Shown here: piece by piece, positions 49,667 through 59,911 of the stretch
Numbering within the stretch: position 1 is the first letter of the stretch
Layout of the letters: the number at the start of each line of letters is the position of its first letter
Assembly: GCA_934486495.1 (NCBI GenBank)
Contig: CAKSPW010000002.1
Span: 16,203 to 80,202 of the forward strand
Direction of reading: 5' to 3'
From: an uncultured Clostridia bacterium
Lineage (GTDB): Bacteria; Bacillota; Clostridia; UBA1381
Length of the DNA stretch: 64,000 bases
The notes under the pieces: generated by a model
Seen by the model: only the letters and a program-made list of their open reading frames with translations
The model's database searches: none
What the model was told of the DNA's origin: nothing
Translations under genes and position numbers: made by a program

Positions 49667-50713
49667 ATGAATTTAAGAAAACTTATGGCAATCGGACTCG
49701 TTGCTGCAATGGGTGCGGCAACACTTACAGGCTGCGGAGAGAAAAAGGAAAATACGGACGGTACCTCAACACAGAGCAGCGAATCGGGAACATATGCTTT
49801 TGTTGCCAAGGATGTTCAAAATCCGTATATGCAGAAAGTATATGAAGGGTTTGAAAAATCCTGTAAGGAAATCGGTGTAGAGCCGCTTTACAAAGGCCCG
49901 GAAGCTGCAACTCCCGAAAAACAGATTGAGATTATAAATCAGCTCGTTGCACAGGGTGTTTCCGGTATAGCAATTGCGGCTAACGATCAGGATGCACTTC
50001 AGCCGGCACTTGAGGAAGCTATGGCGGAGGGTATTCCGGTAATATCTCTTGACTCTGCCGTAAACAAGGATTCAAGAAAAACACACATTCAGCAGGCTGA
50101 CCCCGAAAAAATCGGAAGAGGTCTTATCCAGGCAGCTTACGAAATGGTAAACGGCGAGGGCGGAATTGCAATTCTTTCGGCAACCGCACAGGCTACAAAC
50201 CAAAATCTTTGGATTGAGTGGATGAAAAAAGAGCTCGAAGAAAACGCAGACAAATATGCAAAAACTCCGCTTATAAAGGTTGCTTACGGAGATGATGATC
50301 CGACAAAGTCAACCTCGGAAACACAAGCGCTTTTGCAAAATCCCGAAGTAAAGGTTATTATTGCTCCTACAACTGTCGGTATGCTTGCGGCAGGTAAGGT
50401 GCTTCAGGATAAGAAGTCGGACGTTCTTCTTACGGGACTCGGACTCCCCTCGGAAATGGCACCGTTTATTGAGGACGGTACTTGCCCGTGGATGTATCTT
50501 TGGAATCCGGTAGAAATCGGAAGTCTTGCCGCATATACGATGAATTCGCTTGCAAAAGGCGACATCAAAGGTGCGGTAGGCGATACGTTTAAAGCCGGAG
50601 AGCTTGGTGAAAAATCCGTAACAGAGGCTGCCGACGGCGGTACAGAGGTTATGGTAGGAGATCCGTTTAAGTTCGATAAAGACAATATCGCACAGTGGAA
50701 AGAAGTTTATTAA
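49667..50713 (+). CDS. Sugar-binding lipoprotein of the ABC transporter (rhamnose/AI-2 type)
   Basis: A 348-residue solute-binding lipoprotein: the signal and lipobox are AATLTGCGEKK (lipid on the Cys at about residue 23), and the mature protein has the periplasmic-binding fold starting YAFVAKDVQNPYMQKVYEGF. GLGLPSEMAPFIEDG and CPWMYLWNPVEIGSLAAY near 255-290 resemble RhaS/LsrB proteins more than ribose or galactose binders. Rhamnose is therefore the favoured ligand, by memory of the family only. A strong terminator follows at 50729. Confidence 0.88.
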   Translation: MNLRKLMAIGLVAAMGAATLTGCGEKKENTDGTSTQSSESGTYAFVAKDVQNPYMQKVYEGFEKSCKEIGVEPLYKGPEAATPEKQIEIINQLVAQGVSGIAIAANDQDALQPALEEAMAEGIPVISLDSAVNKDSRKTHIQQADPEKIGRGLIQAAYEMVNGEGGIAILSATAQATNQNLWIEWMKKELEENADKYAKTPLIKVAYGDDDPTKSTSETQALLQNPEVKVIIAPTTVGMLAAGKVLQDKKSDVLLTGLGLPSEMAPFIEDGTCPWMYLWNPVEIGSLAAYTMNSLAKGDIKGAVGDTFKAGELGEKSVTEAADGGTEVMVGDPFKFDKDNIAQWKEVY

Positions 50714-50728
50714 CACCCCCCTTTATGT

Positions 50729-50758
50729 GGCTCGGTCGCAAATGCGGCCGAGCCTTTT
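50729..50758 (+). terminator. Terminator of the sugar ABC operon
   Basis: GGCTCGGTCGC and GCGGCCGAGCC form an 11-bp stem (one wobble-type mismatch) with loop AAAT and TTTT. Confidence 0.85.
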
Positions 50759-50901
50759 AAGTGCGCCGAGATCCTTATCTGACAAAAGTCGTGCAAAAAC
50801 ATAAACGCAATACCGGCAACGGTAAAAATCGCTGCAGCATTGTTTTTTTATTTAGCGCATCGCAGCAGTAATAAAAATAAAACCATATGCATAAAATTCC
50901 T

Positions 50902-50930
50902 TGACTTTAATGCGGTGTTATGGTAAAATA
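50902..50930 (+). promoter_or_regulatory. Promoter of the 50.9-kb unit
   Basis: TTGACT and TAAAAT are 17 bp apart, 24 bp before the first gene at 50954. The gap 50759-50901 shows no gene or strong structure. Confidence 0.7.
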
Positions 50931-50953
50931 AAATCAGAGAATTTTGGGGGAGC

Positions 50954-51175
50954 GTGAAAAAATTGTACGCCGAGGACAACGAAAAAAAGTGTTCTCTTTG
51001 CTTTTACAGCGCACAGGCAAAGGGACTTTCGGATAAGCTGTACTGCGATAGGAGAAAAGAGTACAGATCGCTGTGGGCGGACGTATGCGGCGAATATCTG
51101 TACGACATTACAAAACGGCCTATGCGGCGCAGGCGAAAAATGCAAACGCCGATTGATATTGATTTTGAAATTTGA
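50954..51175 (+). CDS. Small protein with CxxC motif, unknown function
   Basis: A 73-residue protein, MKKLYAEDNEKKCSLCFYSA, with one CSLC pair, two further cysteines (LYCDRRK, DVCGEY) and a basic C-terminal part. The four cysteines could bind zinc or be reactive thiols. The start is GTG at 50954, or TTG at 50963, which has the better spacing to GGGGGAG. It lies 15 bp before the CpsB-type gene and right after the promoter, so it heads that unit. No family recognised. Confidence 0.6.
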   Translation: MKKLYAEDNEKKCSLCFYSAQAKGLSDKLYCDRRKEYRSLWADVCGEYLYDITKRPMRRRRKMQTPIDIDFEI

Positions 51176-51189
51176 AGGAGTGATTATAA

Positions 51190-51939
51190 ATGATTGACTT
51201 TCACTCTCATGTTCTTGCGAATATAGATGACGGCTCAAAAAGCCTTGAGGAATCGCTTGCAATGCTTGAGGAGGCATATGAGAGCGGAACGGATGTAATT
51301 GTGCTTACTCCGCATTATTATCCGCGCCAGGAGCATACGCTTGCAGAGTTTCTTGAAAAAAGACAGAGCTGTTACAGAGAGCTTACTGAGTTTTGCCGAG
51401 GTAAAAAAATTCCCGAAATACGTCTTGGCTGCGAGGTTAACTTGCATACGGACATTTCTCGTTTTGAAGATGTAAAAAAGCTTTGTATCGAGGGTACGGA
51501 TTATATGCTGCTCGAGATGCCCATGGATAAGTGGGACGATTGGATTTTCGATTGTATATACAATCTTACGCTTAAGGGAATAAAGCCGCTTATGGCGCAT
51601 ATAGACAGGTATCTTGACTATCCGAAGGAGAAGCTGAATTCACTTTTTGAACTCGATATTGCCTATCAGGTAAATTCGGAGGCATTTCTCGATTTTAAGT
51701 ACAGAGTTAAAATGCTTGAGCTTTTCTACAGCGGACACTTGCAGGTTATCGGCAGTGATATGCACGGCATTAAAAAGAGAAAAAACACGCTTGCAAGCGC
51801 ATATACGGAGCTTGAGAACCGCTTTGGGGAGCGGTTTATAAGCTTTGTGGAGGATAACGGTGAGAGAATACTTGCAAACAGGCGTGTAAAGCATCATGCT
51901 CATTTTCCAAAGGTGAGCAAATTTAAACTTTTATTTTAA
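51190..51939 (+). CDS. CpsB/YwqE-type protein-tyrosine phosphatase (PHP fold)
   Basis: A 249-residue metal-dependent phosphatase. MIDFHSHVLANIDDGSKS carries the first His motif, VIVLTPHYYP the second, KPLMAHIDRY the third and GSDMHGIKK the last metal ligands. The CpsB family dephosphorylates BY-kinases and thereby tunes capsule or exopolysaccharide export. No capsule genes or BY-kinase are in this window, so the partner is elsewhere. AAGGAG lies eight bases before the ATG. It is 16 bp before the rsmA start. Confidence 0.88.
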   Translation: MIDFHSHVLANIDDGSKSLEESLAMLEEAYESGTDVIVLTPHYYPRQEHTLAEFLEKRQSCYRELTEFCRGKKIPEIRLGCEVNLHTDISRFEDVKKLCIEGTDYMLLEMPMDKWDDWIFDCIYNLTLKGIKPLMAHIDRYLDYPKEKLNSLFELDIAYQVNSEAFLDFKYRVKMLELFYSGHLQVIGSDMHGIKKRKNTLASAYTELENRFGERFISFVEDNGERILANRRVKHHAHFPKVSKFKLLF

Positions 51940-51954
51940 TTTCGGAGAATGATA

Positions 51955-52809
51955 ATGGAACTTACAAACCCACAGGTTATTAAAGATATAAAAAGAAAAT
52001 TCGGATTTGAATTTAAGAAAAATTTCGGTCAAAACTTTCTCACGAGTCCGTCTGTACTTGACGATATTTGTGATGCGGCAAGCGGCTCGGACGGGATAAT
52101 CGAAATCGGGCCGGGCTTCGGGGTGCTTACAAAGGCGCTGTCGGAGCGATTTGAAAAGGTTGTTGCGATAGAGATAGATAACAGACTGCCCGAGGTTCTG
52201 AATTATACGCTCGGCGGTGCGGAAAATGTTAAAATTATAAACGGCGACTGTATGAAAATCAATCTTGCAAAGCTTATAGATGACGAATTCGGCGAAAAAT
52301 CGGTAAGCGTTGCGGCAAATCTTCCGTATTATATTACGACGCCGATTTTGACAATGCTGCTCGAGAGCGGACTGAAGCTGGAAAAAATAGTTGTTATGGT
52401 GCAAAAAGAGGTTGCGCTCAGGCTTACCGCAAAGCCGTCAACGCATGACTACGGCGCAATAAGCGTATTTTGCGATTACTATGCCGATACTGAAATTGTA
52501 ACAAACGTTCCGAAAGGCTGTTTTGTGCCTCAGCCGAAGGTAGACTCTGCCGTTGTTGCGCTTACGCCGAGGATTGACGAGAGTTTTTCTGTTTCCGATG
52601 AAAAGATGTTTTTTAAAGTGGTACGTGCCGCATTTTCACAGCGCAGAAAAACGCTTTTAAATTGTCTTTCATCTGCTTTTCCGATTGGTAAATCCGATTT
52701 ATCGGAGATTTTGCTCGGTGTGGGAGTTGAACCTTCAAGACGAGGTGAAACGCTTTCAAAACACGAATTTGCGCTTATTGCAGATAAAATTATTGAATTT
52801 AGAGGTTAA
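51955..52809 (+). CDS. rsmA: 16S rRNA (adenine(1518)-N(6)/adenine(1519)-N(6))-dimethyltransferase
   Basis: A 284-residue KsgA family enzyme. It starts LTNPQVIKDIKRKFGFEFKK, then KNFGQNFLTSP (substrate-binding tail), SAM motif EIGPGFGVLTKAL and catalytic NLPYYITTPI (the NLPY motif of N6-adenine methylases), then FVPQPKVDSAVV. It dimethylates A1518/A1519 of 16S rRNA in late 30S maturation. The ATG at 51955 has CGGAG upstream at seven bases; one at 51949 is too close. It is followed after 5 bp by the XRE regulator. Confidence 0.95.
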   Translation: MELTNPQVIKDIKRKFGFEFKKNFGQNFLTSPSVLDDICDAASGSDGIIEIGPGFGVLTKALSERFEKVVAIEIDNRLPEVLNYTLGGAENVKIINGDCMKINLAKLIDDEFGEKSVSVAANLPYYITTPILTMLLESGLKLEKIVVMVQKEVALRLTAKPSTHDYGAISVFCDYYADTEIVTNVPKGCFVPQPKVDSAVVALTPRIDESFSVSDEKMFFKVVRAAFSQRRKTLLNCLSSAFPIGKSDLSEILLGVGVEPSRRGETLSKHEFALIADKIIEFRG

Positions 52810-52814
52810 AGGCT

Positions 52815-53078
52815 ATGTATAAAACACCTAAATTTATATTAAACGATTTTACGGAAACGGATGAGGATATAGGAAAGCTTGTTAAAAGATACAGAAAGGA
52901 AAAACATATTACTCAGCAGGAATTAGCGGAGGCTGTCGGTGTTTCAAGAGCGTGCATATCCAAACTCGAGAGCAAAAATGTTTGCCCGTCATTTGAAACT
53001 ATGATAAGCATTGCAACGTATCTTTGCATTCCGCCAAACCTTTTTATGCGTTCGCCGAACAATCTTTTTGAATTTTGA
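52815..53078 (+). CDS. XRE-family helix-turn-helix regulator, 87 residues
   Basis: A single Cro/C1-type HTH, DIGKLVKRYRKEKHITQQEL then AVGVSRACISKLESK and PSFETMISIATYLCI. There is no ligand domain beyond. It starts 5 bp after rsmA and ends 27 bp before addB, so it belongs to this run. The target is unknown; a role in controlling the unit is possible but not shown. Confidence 0.85.
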   Translation: MYKTPKFILNDFTETDEDIGKLVKRYRKEKHITQQELAEAVGVSRACISKLESKNVCPSFETMISIATYLCIPPNLFMRSPNNLFEF

Positions 53079-53105
53079 CACGTATGAGTAAAAGGAGATG
53101 GAAAT

Positions 53106-56100
53106 ATGCCACTTACCGTTGTAAAATGCGGATTTTGCACAGACCCGTCAGATGAATATTTGCCGGAGATAAAAAACCTTTACGAAAATGTAAGCGAGGA
53201 ACTTATTTTGCTTGTTCCGGATCATTTTTCGTATCTTGCCGAAAAAAGAATATGCGATACGGTCGGCGGCGTCGGACTTTCTAATATTACCGTGCTTACG
53301 CTGCACCAAATGGTCAGAAGTCTGTCGGATAACAACAGGCTTCTTTCTGATGTCGGAAAACAAATGTTGATTAAAAAATCGCTTATGTCGCTTGATGAAA
53401 ACAATATTTTTGCACGTTCGAGGAATAAGCCGGGATTTATCGGTGAAATTTTAGGCACGGTAAGTATGTGGAAAAGCCATAAGTTGGATGAACGTGAGAT
53501 AAAAAAAAGTGCCGAAAATATCTCAACGGAGCTGTTGGCGGAAAAGCTTATGACGACAGCAGATATTTATGCAGACTATAAGACGCTGATAGAAGAAAGC
53601 GGCTGTATAGATGACAGTGATGAATTAAAGCTTGCCGCAGACGAGATAAGAGCCAATCCGAAATACAAAAACGCTTATATTTGGGTTGACGAATTCGGCA
53701 GATTTTCACCGATGGAGCTTGATATTATATCGGTATTTCTCGAGTGCGGCGCAAATATAAAAATATACCTGCCGATAGATGACGATGATTTTGTAAAAGA
53801 GGATGCTCCGTACACCGTTTCGACATATTATGAGCTTATGAAAATGTGCTCGGAGCGCGGTTTTGAATTTTCAAGCCGAACTGCGACTGCAAAAAAGAAA
53901 ATGAGTGAGGACTTGCTGTTTCTTTGCCAAACATACTCATCATCCGAGGTGTACGGCGGAAGAGACCGCTCAATTTCTCTTATGATTGCCGATGATATTT
54001 ATTCGGAAACGGAAAAGGTTGCGTCCGAAATAATAGATTTGGTAAAGGACGACGACTACAAATTTTCGGATATTGCCGTAATGTGCGGAGGCCTTGAAGG
54101 TTACACATCATGCCTCGAGGCAATTTTTGAAGGCTATAACATTCCGTATTTTTCAGACTACAAGGTGCCGCTTTCGGGACATCCTATATCTATTTTAATA
54201 TTGAGCGTTTTTGAAATAGTGGAGGGAAAAAAATTCCCGCTGCGCTCTATGATAAGATATCTTAAAACGGGATATGCCGCAGAAAATTCCGATGATGCCG
54301 ACATGATATGCATATATGCGTCAAGCCATAATATTGTCGGGAGTATGTGGCTCAATCCGAAATATTTTCAGTTTGAACGCAGCGGATTTTTCGACGGTGT
54401 GATGGGTGTTGAGGAGCGTGAAGTTGCAAATGCGGAGCACCTTGAATGCGTGCGCCGTGATATTGTTTTACCGCTTTGCGCATATGAGGAGCGTTCAAAA
54501 GGCAAAAAAACCGTAAGTGAACATATAGAGGCTTTTTTTACGTATCTTACCGAAATAAATCTTTTTGACAGGATAGAAAAGAGAGTAAAACTTTGTGCTG
54601 CTTCCGGAGATGATAACGAGGCGTCAAGACTTACTCATGTGTGGAATATACTCATAAATATATTCGATCAAATGTCATACAGCGTCGGACACGATAAGAT
54701 AACACGCGAGGAATTTGCGGAGTATTTAAAAGCCGGCATAGAAGGCTCAAGCATAAGCATAATTCCGACCGTTACAAACGGCGTTGCGGTCAGTGATTCG
54801 TCAAGGCGAAGCGGTGCCGCCGTCAAGGCGCTGTTTATACTCGGTGCAAGTGCGGACGCTGTACCGAAGGTGAAAAGCGACGATGGATTTTTTACCGACA
54901 ATGAGCTGGAGCTTTTGCCGATTATTCCGAAAACATCGTCAAGGCGTGAGTATAACAGGCGTATGGAAACCGAATTTATACGCTCCGTTGCCGATACGAC
55001 GGATAAGCTTTTTATAAGCACGTGCAAGGAGGACTTTGACGGAAACAAGCGAACAGCATCATCTGTTTTTGATATCATATCGGAGAAATTTCCGAAATGC
55101 AATATTGAATATGTAAGCAGTTCCGATATATCGAAATCGGTCGGTGCGCCGAAAACCATGCTTCACAGACTTCTTACTAAGCTTTCGGGCGAGGAGGCTT
55201 TAAGCGCAATAGACAGATGTGCCGTAAAATGGTTTGAGCAAAACGATAAGTACAAGGATGCGCTCGGACTTATTAAGGAAGCGAACAGATATTCCGCACT
55301 CAAAGGAAGCATACCGAAAAGCATTTCAGCCGAGCTTTATAAAAAGGTTACGAAATACAGCGTGTCAAGACTTGAAAAATATTTTAAATGTCCTTTTTCG
55401 TATTTTTTAAGCTACGGATTATCCGTAAGTGAGGAAAGTGACGGCACCGTTCAAAGTACAGATACGGGAAGCCTTATACATTATGCTGCGGCAAAGTTCT
55501 GTAAGGAGATTGAAGGCGACGCATATACTTTTGATGAGAAACGTCAAAGATGGCTGTATACCGACAGTATCGAATGTGACAGAATAATAGGTGAAATAAT
55601 AGACGATATACGTCAAAGTATTGACCTTGACGAAAAGAATAAAGCGATAGTAAAAAGGATTGAATCGACTCTTAACAAAACAGCCGAGTTGATTGTAACA
55701 TCAATAATAAAAAGCAAATACGCAATTCTGAGCTGTGAACTTGATTTTTCGGGATTTAAACTCAGCAACAGCGAGGGTTCGGTTGAGCTCGGCGGAATAA
55801 TCGACAGAATTGACTATTTTGAGGACGGCGATGAAAAGCATATGCGTATAATTGATTATAAGACGGGGAATAAGCCGTTTTCGCACGAGGATATTTTAAA
55901 CGGCGTCGATATTCAGCTTATAATTTATGCCATGGCGGCAAGAGAATTCGGCGACGGCGATATTACCGGTATGTTCTATAACAGCCTCAAAAAAAGAGTT
56001 GCCACCGGTAAGACGACCGAGGAGGCGGAAATAAAGCTAAAAGGCAGCTATAAATTTGCCGGCTGTGTTTTTGAGGATTTCCTCGAAAATTACGACTTGA

Positions 56101-56462
56101 CAATTAAATCGGGTACAGATATGGATTATGAATTGCCTACAAGCAGAAAAAGCTCGTATTTGCCGCTTGCGCTCAGGAAAAATGATGATTCGTACAATAA
56201 GAAATTATCATCGGTAGATTCAAAGCTGATGTTTTCAAAAATGAGCGGATACGTAAGGGATATGGTGATTTCTGCTTCAAATAATATTACGGGCGGAGAT
56301 GTCAGGGTTTACCCGTATAAGGCGGATTCGATAGGCGGTGCGTGCAGCTACTGCCCGTACGGAACAATTTGTATGTTCGATATGGAAAAGGGCGCCGAAA
56401 AAAATGACGGCTCAAGGGGTAAAAGAATATACTCGGAGCTTAAGGAGGAGGAAAATCTGTGA
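53106..56462 (+). CDS. addB: Helicase-exonuclease AddAB, AddB subunit
   Basis: A 1118-residue protein, the usual length. The N-terminal helicase-like part (about 1-750) lacks a recognisable Walker A: where AddB of Bacillus has G-x-x-G-x-G-K-T, this reads VVKCGFCTDPSDEY. The C-terminal nuclease domain has GGIIDRIDYFEDGD and MRIIDYKTGN (metal and catalytic residues). A 4Fe-4S set is formed by KCPFSYFLSYG near 760 and GGACSYCPYGTIC near 1080. AddAB processes double-strand breaks until Chi. In this family the AddB ATP site is dispensable, so a lost P-loop is compatible with function. It overlaps addA by 4 bp. Confidence 0.88.
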   Translation: MPLTVVKCGFCTDPSDEYLPEIKNLYENVSEELILLVPDHFSYLAEKRICDTVGGVGLSNITVLTLHQMVRSLSDNNRLLSDVGKQMLIKKSLMSLDENNIFARSRNKPGFIGEILGTVSMWKSHKLDEREIKKSAENISTELLAEKLMTTADIYADYKTLIEESGCIDDSDELKLAADEIRANPKYKNAYIWVDEFGRFSPMELDIISVFLECGANIKIYLPIDDDDFVKEDAPYTVSTYYELMKMCSERGFEFSSRTATAKKKMSEDLLFLCQTYSSSEVYGGRDRSISLMIADDIYSETEKVASEIIDLVKDDDYKFSDIAVMCGGLEGYTSCLEAIFEGYNIPYFSDYKVPLSGHPISILILSVFEIVEGKKFPLRSMIRYLKTGYAAENSDDADMICIYASSHNIVGSMWLNPKYFQFERSGFFDGVMGVEEREVANAEHLECVRRDIVLPLCAYEERSKGKKTVSEHIEAFFTYLTEINLFDRIEKRVKLCAASGDDNEASRLTHVWNILINIFDQMSYSVGHDKITREEFAEYLKAGIEGSSISIIPTVTNGVAVSDSSRRSGAAVKALFILGASADAVPKVKSDDGFFTDNELELLPIIPKTSSRREYNRRMETEFIRSVADTTDKLFISTCKEDFDGNKRTASSVFDIISEKFPKCNIEYVSSSDISKSVGAPKTMLHRLLTKLSGEEALSAIDRCAVKWFEQNDKYKDALGLIKEANRYSALKGSIPKSISAELYKKVTKYSVSRLEKYFKCPFSYFLSYGLSVSEESDGTVQSTDTGSLIHYAAAKFCKEIEGDAYTFDEKRQRWLYTDSIECDRIIGEIIDDIRQSIDLDEKNKAIVKRIESTLNKTAELIVTSIIKSKYAILSCELDFSGFKLSNSEGSVELGGIIDRIDYFEDGDEKHMRIIDYKTGNKPFSHEDILNGVDIQLIIYAMAAREFGDGDITGMFYNSLKKRVATGKTTEEAEIKLKGSYKFAGCVFEDFLENYDLTIKSGTDMDYELPTSRKSSYLPLALRKNDDSYNKKLSSVDSKLMFSKMSGYVRDMVISASNNITGGDVRVYPYKADSIGGACSYCPYGTICMFDMEKGAEKNDGSRGKRIYSELKEEENL

Positions 56463-59400
56463 CTGAATGGACGCAAGACCAGCTGCGTGCGATAGAGGGA
56501 AAAGCGAATATTCTTGTAAATGCGGCGGCAGGCTCGGGCAAAACGGCTGTGCTTACGGAACGTATAACCAGAAAGCTTATACCGGATGAAAAAGGCGATT
56601 ATATAGGAATAGACGAGCTGCTTGTCGTTACATTTGCGCGTGATGCGGCACGTGAAATGCAGGAGAGAATAAAAAAATCGCTATCGGACAGGCTTTCGTG
56701 CGAAAAGAACAGAAACACTGCCTCTGTGCTTAAAACGCAAATAAAAAAACTGCCGTTTGCCGATATCACAACGATTGACGCATTTTGCATGAAGCTTGTG
56801 AAAAACAACTTTCATTTACTCGGTATAGATTCACGCTTTAATATAATGAGTACCGACGAGGCAAAAATATATGCTCGTGAATGTATATGCGAATATTTTT
56901 CAAAGCTTTATGAGGATAAGGATGAAAAGTTTTTAATGCTTTCCGAGCTTTACGCTACAAATTATACCGACCGCAATCTTGAGGATGCGGTTTACTGTAT
57001 GTATTCCTTTACACGTTCTCTTGCAGACCCCGACGAATGGCTGAGGGAGCACAGTAAGGACTATTTATCATTTTCGTCAAATCATGAGTACAGGATTTTA
57101 ATGGACAGAGCCCACGCACAGGCGGAATATATCGAGAAATGTCTTGAAAATATGCTCAAAGAGTATAAAAGCCATGTCGGCACGGACGATGAAAAGGCGC
57201 TGTCGGAGTACGGAAAACAGGATGTTTACTCTTTAATTTTAAAAAATCTTAAAGCCGCATCTGTTATAAAAGAAGCGTCATGGGATGAAATATACGAAAG
57301 AACCTGCTGCTTTAACGTTTTGGATAAGCGCAAATTCGGATATTCGGATGATGAGGCTGTAACGTATCAGAAAAAGCTTGTAGATGAGATGACATCTCTT
57401 TTTGCGCCGATTAATGATACTTTTGCTCATTTTACAGACGAATATGATGAGGCGAACAGGTATTATAAAAATGTTTTGTATCCGCAGGCGGATGCGCTTG
57501 TGGATATTGTTTGCGGATTTTCAAAATATTATTTCGATAAAAAATCAATAAGCTCAAGATTTGAATTTAATGATTTGGAACATATGACAATTAAGCTTTT
57601 GAGGGAGTTTGAGGGGATAAGAAAAGGTCTTGAAAACAAGTATAAGGAAATTCTGATGGACGAGTATCAGGATACAAACGAGCTGCAGGAAGCAATTTTC
57701 AGCATGATATCAAACGGACGTAACAGGTTTATTGTCGGAGATATGAAGCAAAGTATTTATCGTTTTCGTCAAAGCGATCCGCTTATTTTCCTCAAGATGG
57801 ATATGCTTTACAAAAGCAACAGTGAAAAGGGAGAGAGAATAGTTCTTTCAAAAAATTTCAGAAGCCGTGAAAACGTATTAAACAGCATTAATTATCTGTT
57901 TGAAAATATCATGACCCGTGCGGCCGGTGAGATTGATTATGACGGAGACCAGGCTCTTTATTACGGGAACCACAGCTTTGACGAAAGTGCCGACAGCCGC
58001 TACGCATCGGAGCTTTACGTGCTTGAGGGTATACCGGCAAGCACTGATGATGAAACGATGTCGGATATTGAACGCGAAGCGGATTTTACGGCAAAAAAAA
58101 TAAAAGAGATGATTGACGGCGGCTTTAAGGTGCTCGGCAGGGACGGGAAAGAAAGAGTTGCCGAGGAGAGTGATTTTTCCATTCTTTTGGGTTCCGTTCG
58201 CACGACGGCGGAGATATATATAGATGCGCTTACAAGATACGGAATAAGCGCAAATGTTGAGGATAGCGGATTCTTTGAAAAAACGGAAATACGCCTTGTT
58301 ATAGAATTTATAAAGGCGGTAAATAATCCTCTGCGTGATATTCCGCTCCTTTCGGTTATGCGCTCGCCTGTTTACAGATTTACCGATACGGAGCTTGCAA
58401 AAATTCGTCTTGCTCAAAAGGGTGAGTTTTACCGTGCGGTTAAGGCGGCGTCAAAGCTTGAAGGAAGGCTCGGTGAAAAATGTCGCAGCTTTGTTTCGGA
58501 GCTTGAAAAGTGGCGTGGTATGAGCCTTTATATGACGGCGGACAGACTTATCTGGAAAATGGTGTCCGAATCATCGCTTTATGATATGTGCTCAATTCTC
58601 TACGGAGGAAATGCGGCACGTGCAAACATAAGGCTTTTGATAGAACGTGCAAGAGATTTATCCGAAAACGGAATTGCAACGCTGTTTGATTTTGAAAATT
58701 ATATTGTACGCATGAGCGTGTCGGATAACGTTCCGTGTGCAAAACGCTCCTTCGGCGGTGTTACGATAATGACAATTCATAAAAGCAAGGGCCTTGAATT
58801 TCCGGTTGTGTTTGTGTGCTCTGTAGGAAAGAAATTTGTAAGCGATACAAGCAACGAGAAGGTGTATATGCACAAAAAATACGGTTTCGGTATAAACGGC
58901 TTTGAAAAGGGAGGAAGCATAAGCGTTCCGAGCCATCACAGAGTATTTATAAGTAATGTGAAGAAAAATGAAGCAATTTCCGAACAGCTAAGAAAGCTGT
59001 ATGTTGCGCTGACGCGTGCAAAGGAAAAGCTTATAGTTGTCGGAACGGCGCCGAATACAAAAAAGGAAAGTACTTTCGCATTTACGGACAGAGAGGTTTG
59101 CGATGATTATATACTTTCGTGCAAGAGATATATAAACATGATTGCGCCCGTAATAAAGAGGTGTGAAGACAAAAACTTGTGGATTTACAATGAAATCCCG
59201 TACAGCCTTTCAAATACGGAGGAAATTGTCGAAACGGATAATAAAAACGAACGCTTAACAGCTGATGTAAAAAAAGCCGTATTTGAAATTCTCGATAAAT
59301 ATGACTCGGCAATCCGTCCCGAAACAGTTTTGTCAAAGGTGTCTGTATCTGCGCTCAAATCCGCAAGCGGATTTTCCGTAAAGCTCAGAAAACTTCCGAA

Positions 59401-59911
59401 AATAATGGCGGACAGGGAAGACGGCGGCGCATTGTACGGAACGGCTGTTCACTCCGTTATGGAAAAAATATCGTTTAAAAAGTCCGGAGACGATAAATAT
59501 ATTTTATCAGAATGCGGGGGGAACGAGGAAATTGCGTCAAAGATAAAAGCATTTTTTAACTCTCCCATAGGCGATCGTGCAGCAGGAGCGGAGGTTGTTC
59601 GTGAAGCACCGTTTGAAATAAGCATACCGGCGATAACTCAAAGCGGAGAAAAATCTCAAGACGAAACGATGCTTCTTCAGGGAATTATAGACTGTTACTT
59701 TGAGGAGGACGGCGAAATTGTGCTTATAGACTATAAAACGGATGTATGTACGGATATTTCCGAGCTTGCCGAAAAATATTATATCCAGCTTAAATGGTAT
59801 AAATACGCAATAGAGAATATACTAAAGAAAAATGTTAAGGAGGTATATATATACTCCTTCCACAAAAACAAAGAGTTAAAAATAAATATTGAGGACTACG
59901 ACAATGAATAA
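56459..59911 (+). CDS. addA: Helicase-exonuclease AddAB, AddA subunit
   Basis: A 1150-residue UvrD-like helicase and nuclease. NAAAGSGKTAVLTERI (Walker A) lies near 24, ILMDEYQDTNELQ (DExx) near 396, VGDMKQSIYRFRQSDPLIF follows, and motif V/VI TIHKSKGLEFPVVFV and YVALTRAKEKLIVV lie near 770-860. The RecB-type nuclease domain is at the C-terminus (GTAVHSVMEKI, then LLQGIIDCYFEEDGEIVLID, DYKTD). The start is GTG at 56459, overlapping addB by 4 bp (GTGA). It forms the processing complex with AddB. Complete and intact by reading frame. Confidence 0.94.
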   Translation: MTEWTQDQLRAIEGKANILVNAAAGSGKTAVLTERITRKLIPDEKGDYIGIDELLVVTFARDAAREMQERIKKSLSDRLSCEKNRNTASVLKTQIKKLPFADITTIDAFCMKLVKNNFHLLGIDSRFNIMSTDEAKIYARECICEYFSKLYEDKDEKFLMLSELYATNYTDRNLEDAVYCMYSFTRSLADPDEWLREHSKDYLSFSSNHEYRILMDRAHAQAEYIEKCLENMLKEYKSHVGTDDEKALSEYGKQDVYSLILKNLKAASVIKEASWDEIYERTCCFNVLDKRKFGYSDDEAVTYQKKLVDEMTSLFAPINDTFAHFTDEYDEANRYYKNVLYPQADALVDIVCGFSKYYFDKKSISSRFEFNDLEHMTIKLLREFEGIRKGLENKYKEILMDEYQDTNELQEAIFSMISNGRNRFIVGDMKQSIYRFRQSDPLIFLKMDMLYKSNSEKGERIVLSKNFRSRENVLNSINYLFENIMTRAAGEIDYDGDQALYYGNHSFDESADSRYASELYVLEGIPASTDDETMSDIEREADFTAKKIKEMIDGGFKVLGRDGKERVAEESDFSILLGSVRTTAEIYIDALTRYGISANVEDSGFFEKTEIRLVIEFIKAVNNPLRDIPLLSVMRSPVYRFTDTELAKIRLAQKGEFYRAVKAASKLEGRLGEKCRSFVSELEKWRGMSLYMTADRLIWKMVSESSLYDMCSILYGGNAARANIRLLIERARDLSENGIATLFDFENYIVRMSVSDNVPCAKRSFGGVTIMTIHKSKGLEFPVVFVCSVGKKFVSDTSNEKVYMHKKYGFGINGFEKGGSISVPSHHRVFISNVKKNEAISEQLRKLYVALTRAKEKLIVVGTAPNTKKESTFAFTDREVCDDYILSCKRYINMIAPVIKRCEDKNLWIYNEIPYSLSNTEEIVETDNKNERLTADVKKAVFEILDKYDSAIRPETVLSKVSVSALKSASGFSVKLRKLPKIMADREDGGALYGTAVHSVMEKISFKKSGDDKYILSECGGNEEIASKIKAFFNSPIGDRAAGAEVVREAPFEISIPAITQSGEKSQDETMLLQGIIDCYFEEDGEIVLIDYKTDVCTDISELAEKYYIQLKWYKYAIENILKKNVKEVYIYSFHKNKELKINIEDYDNE

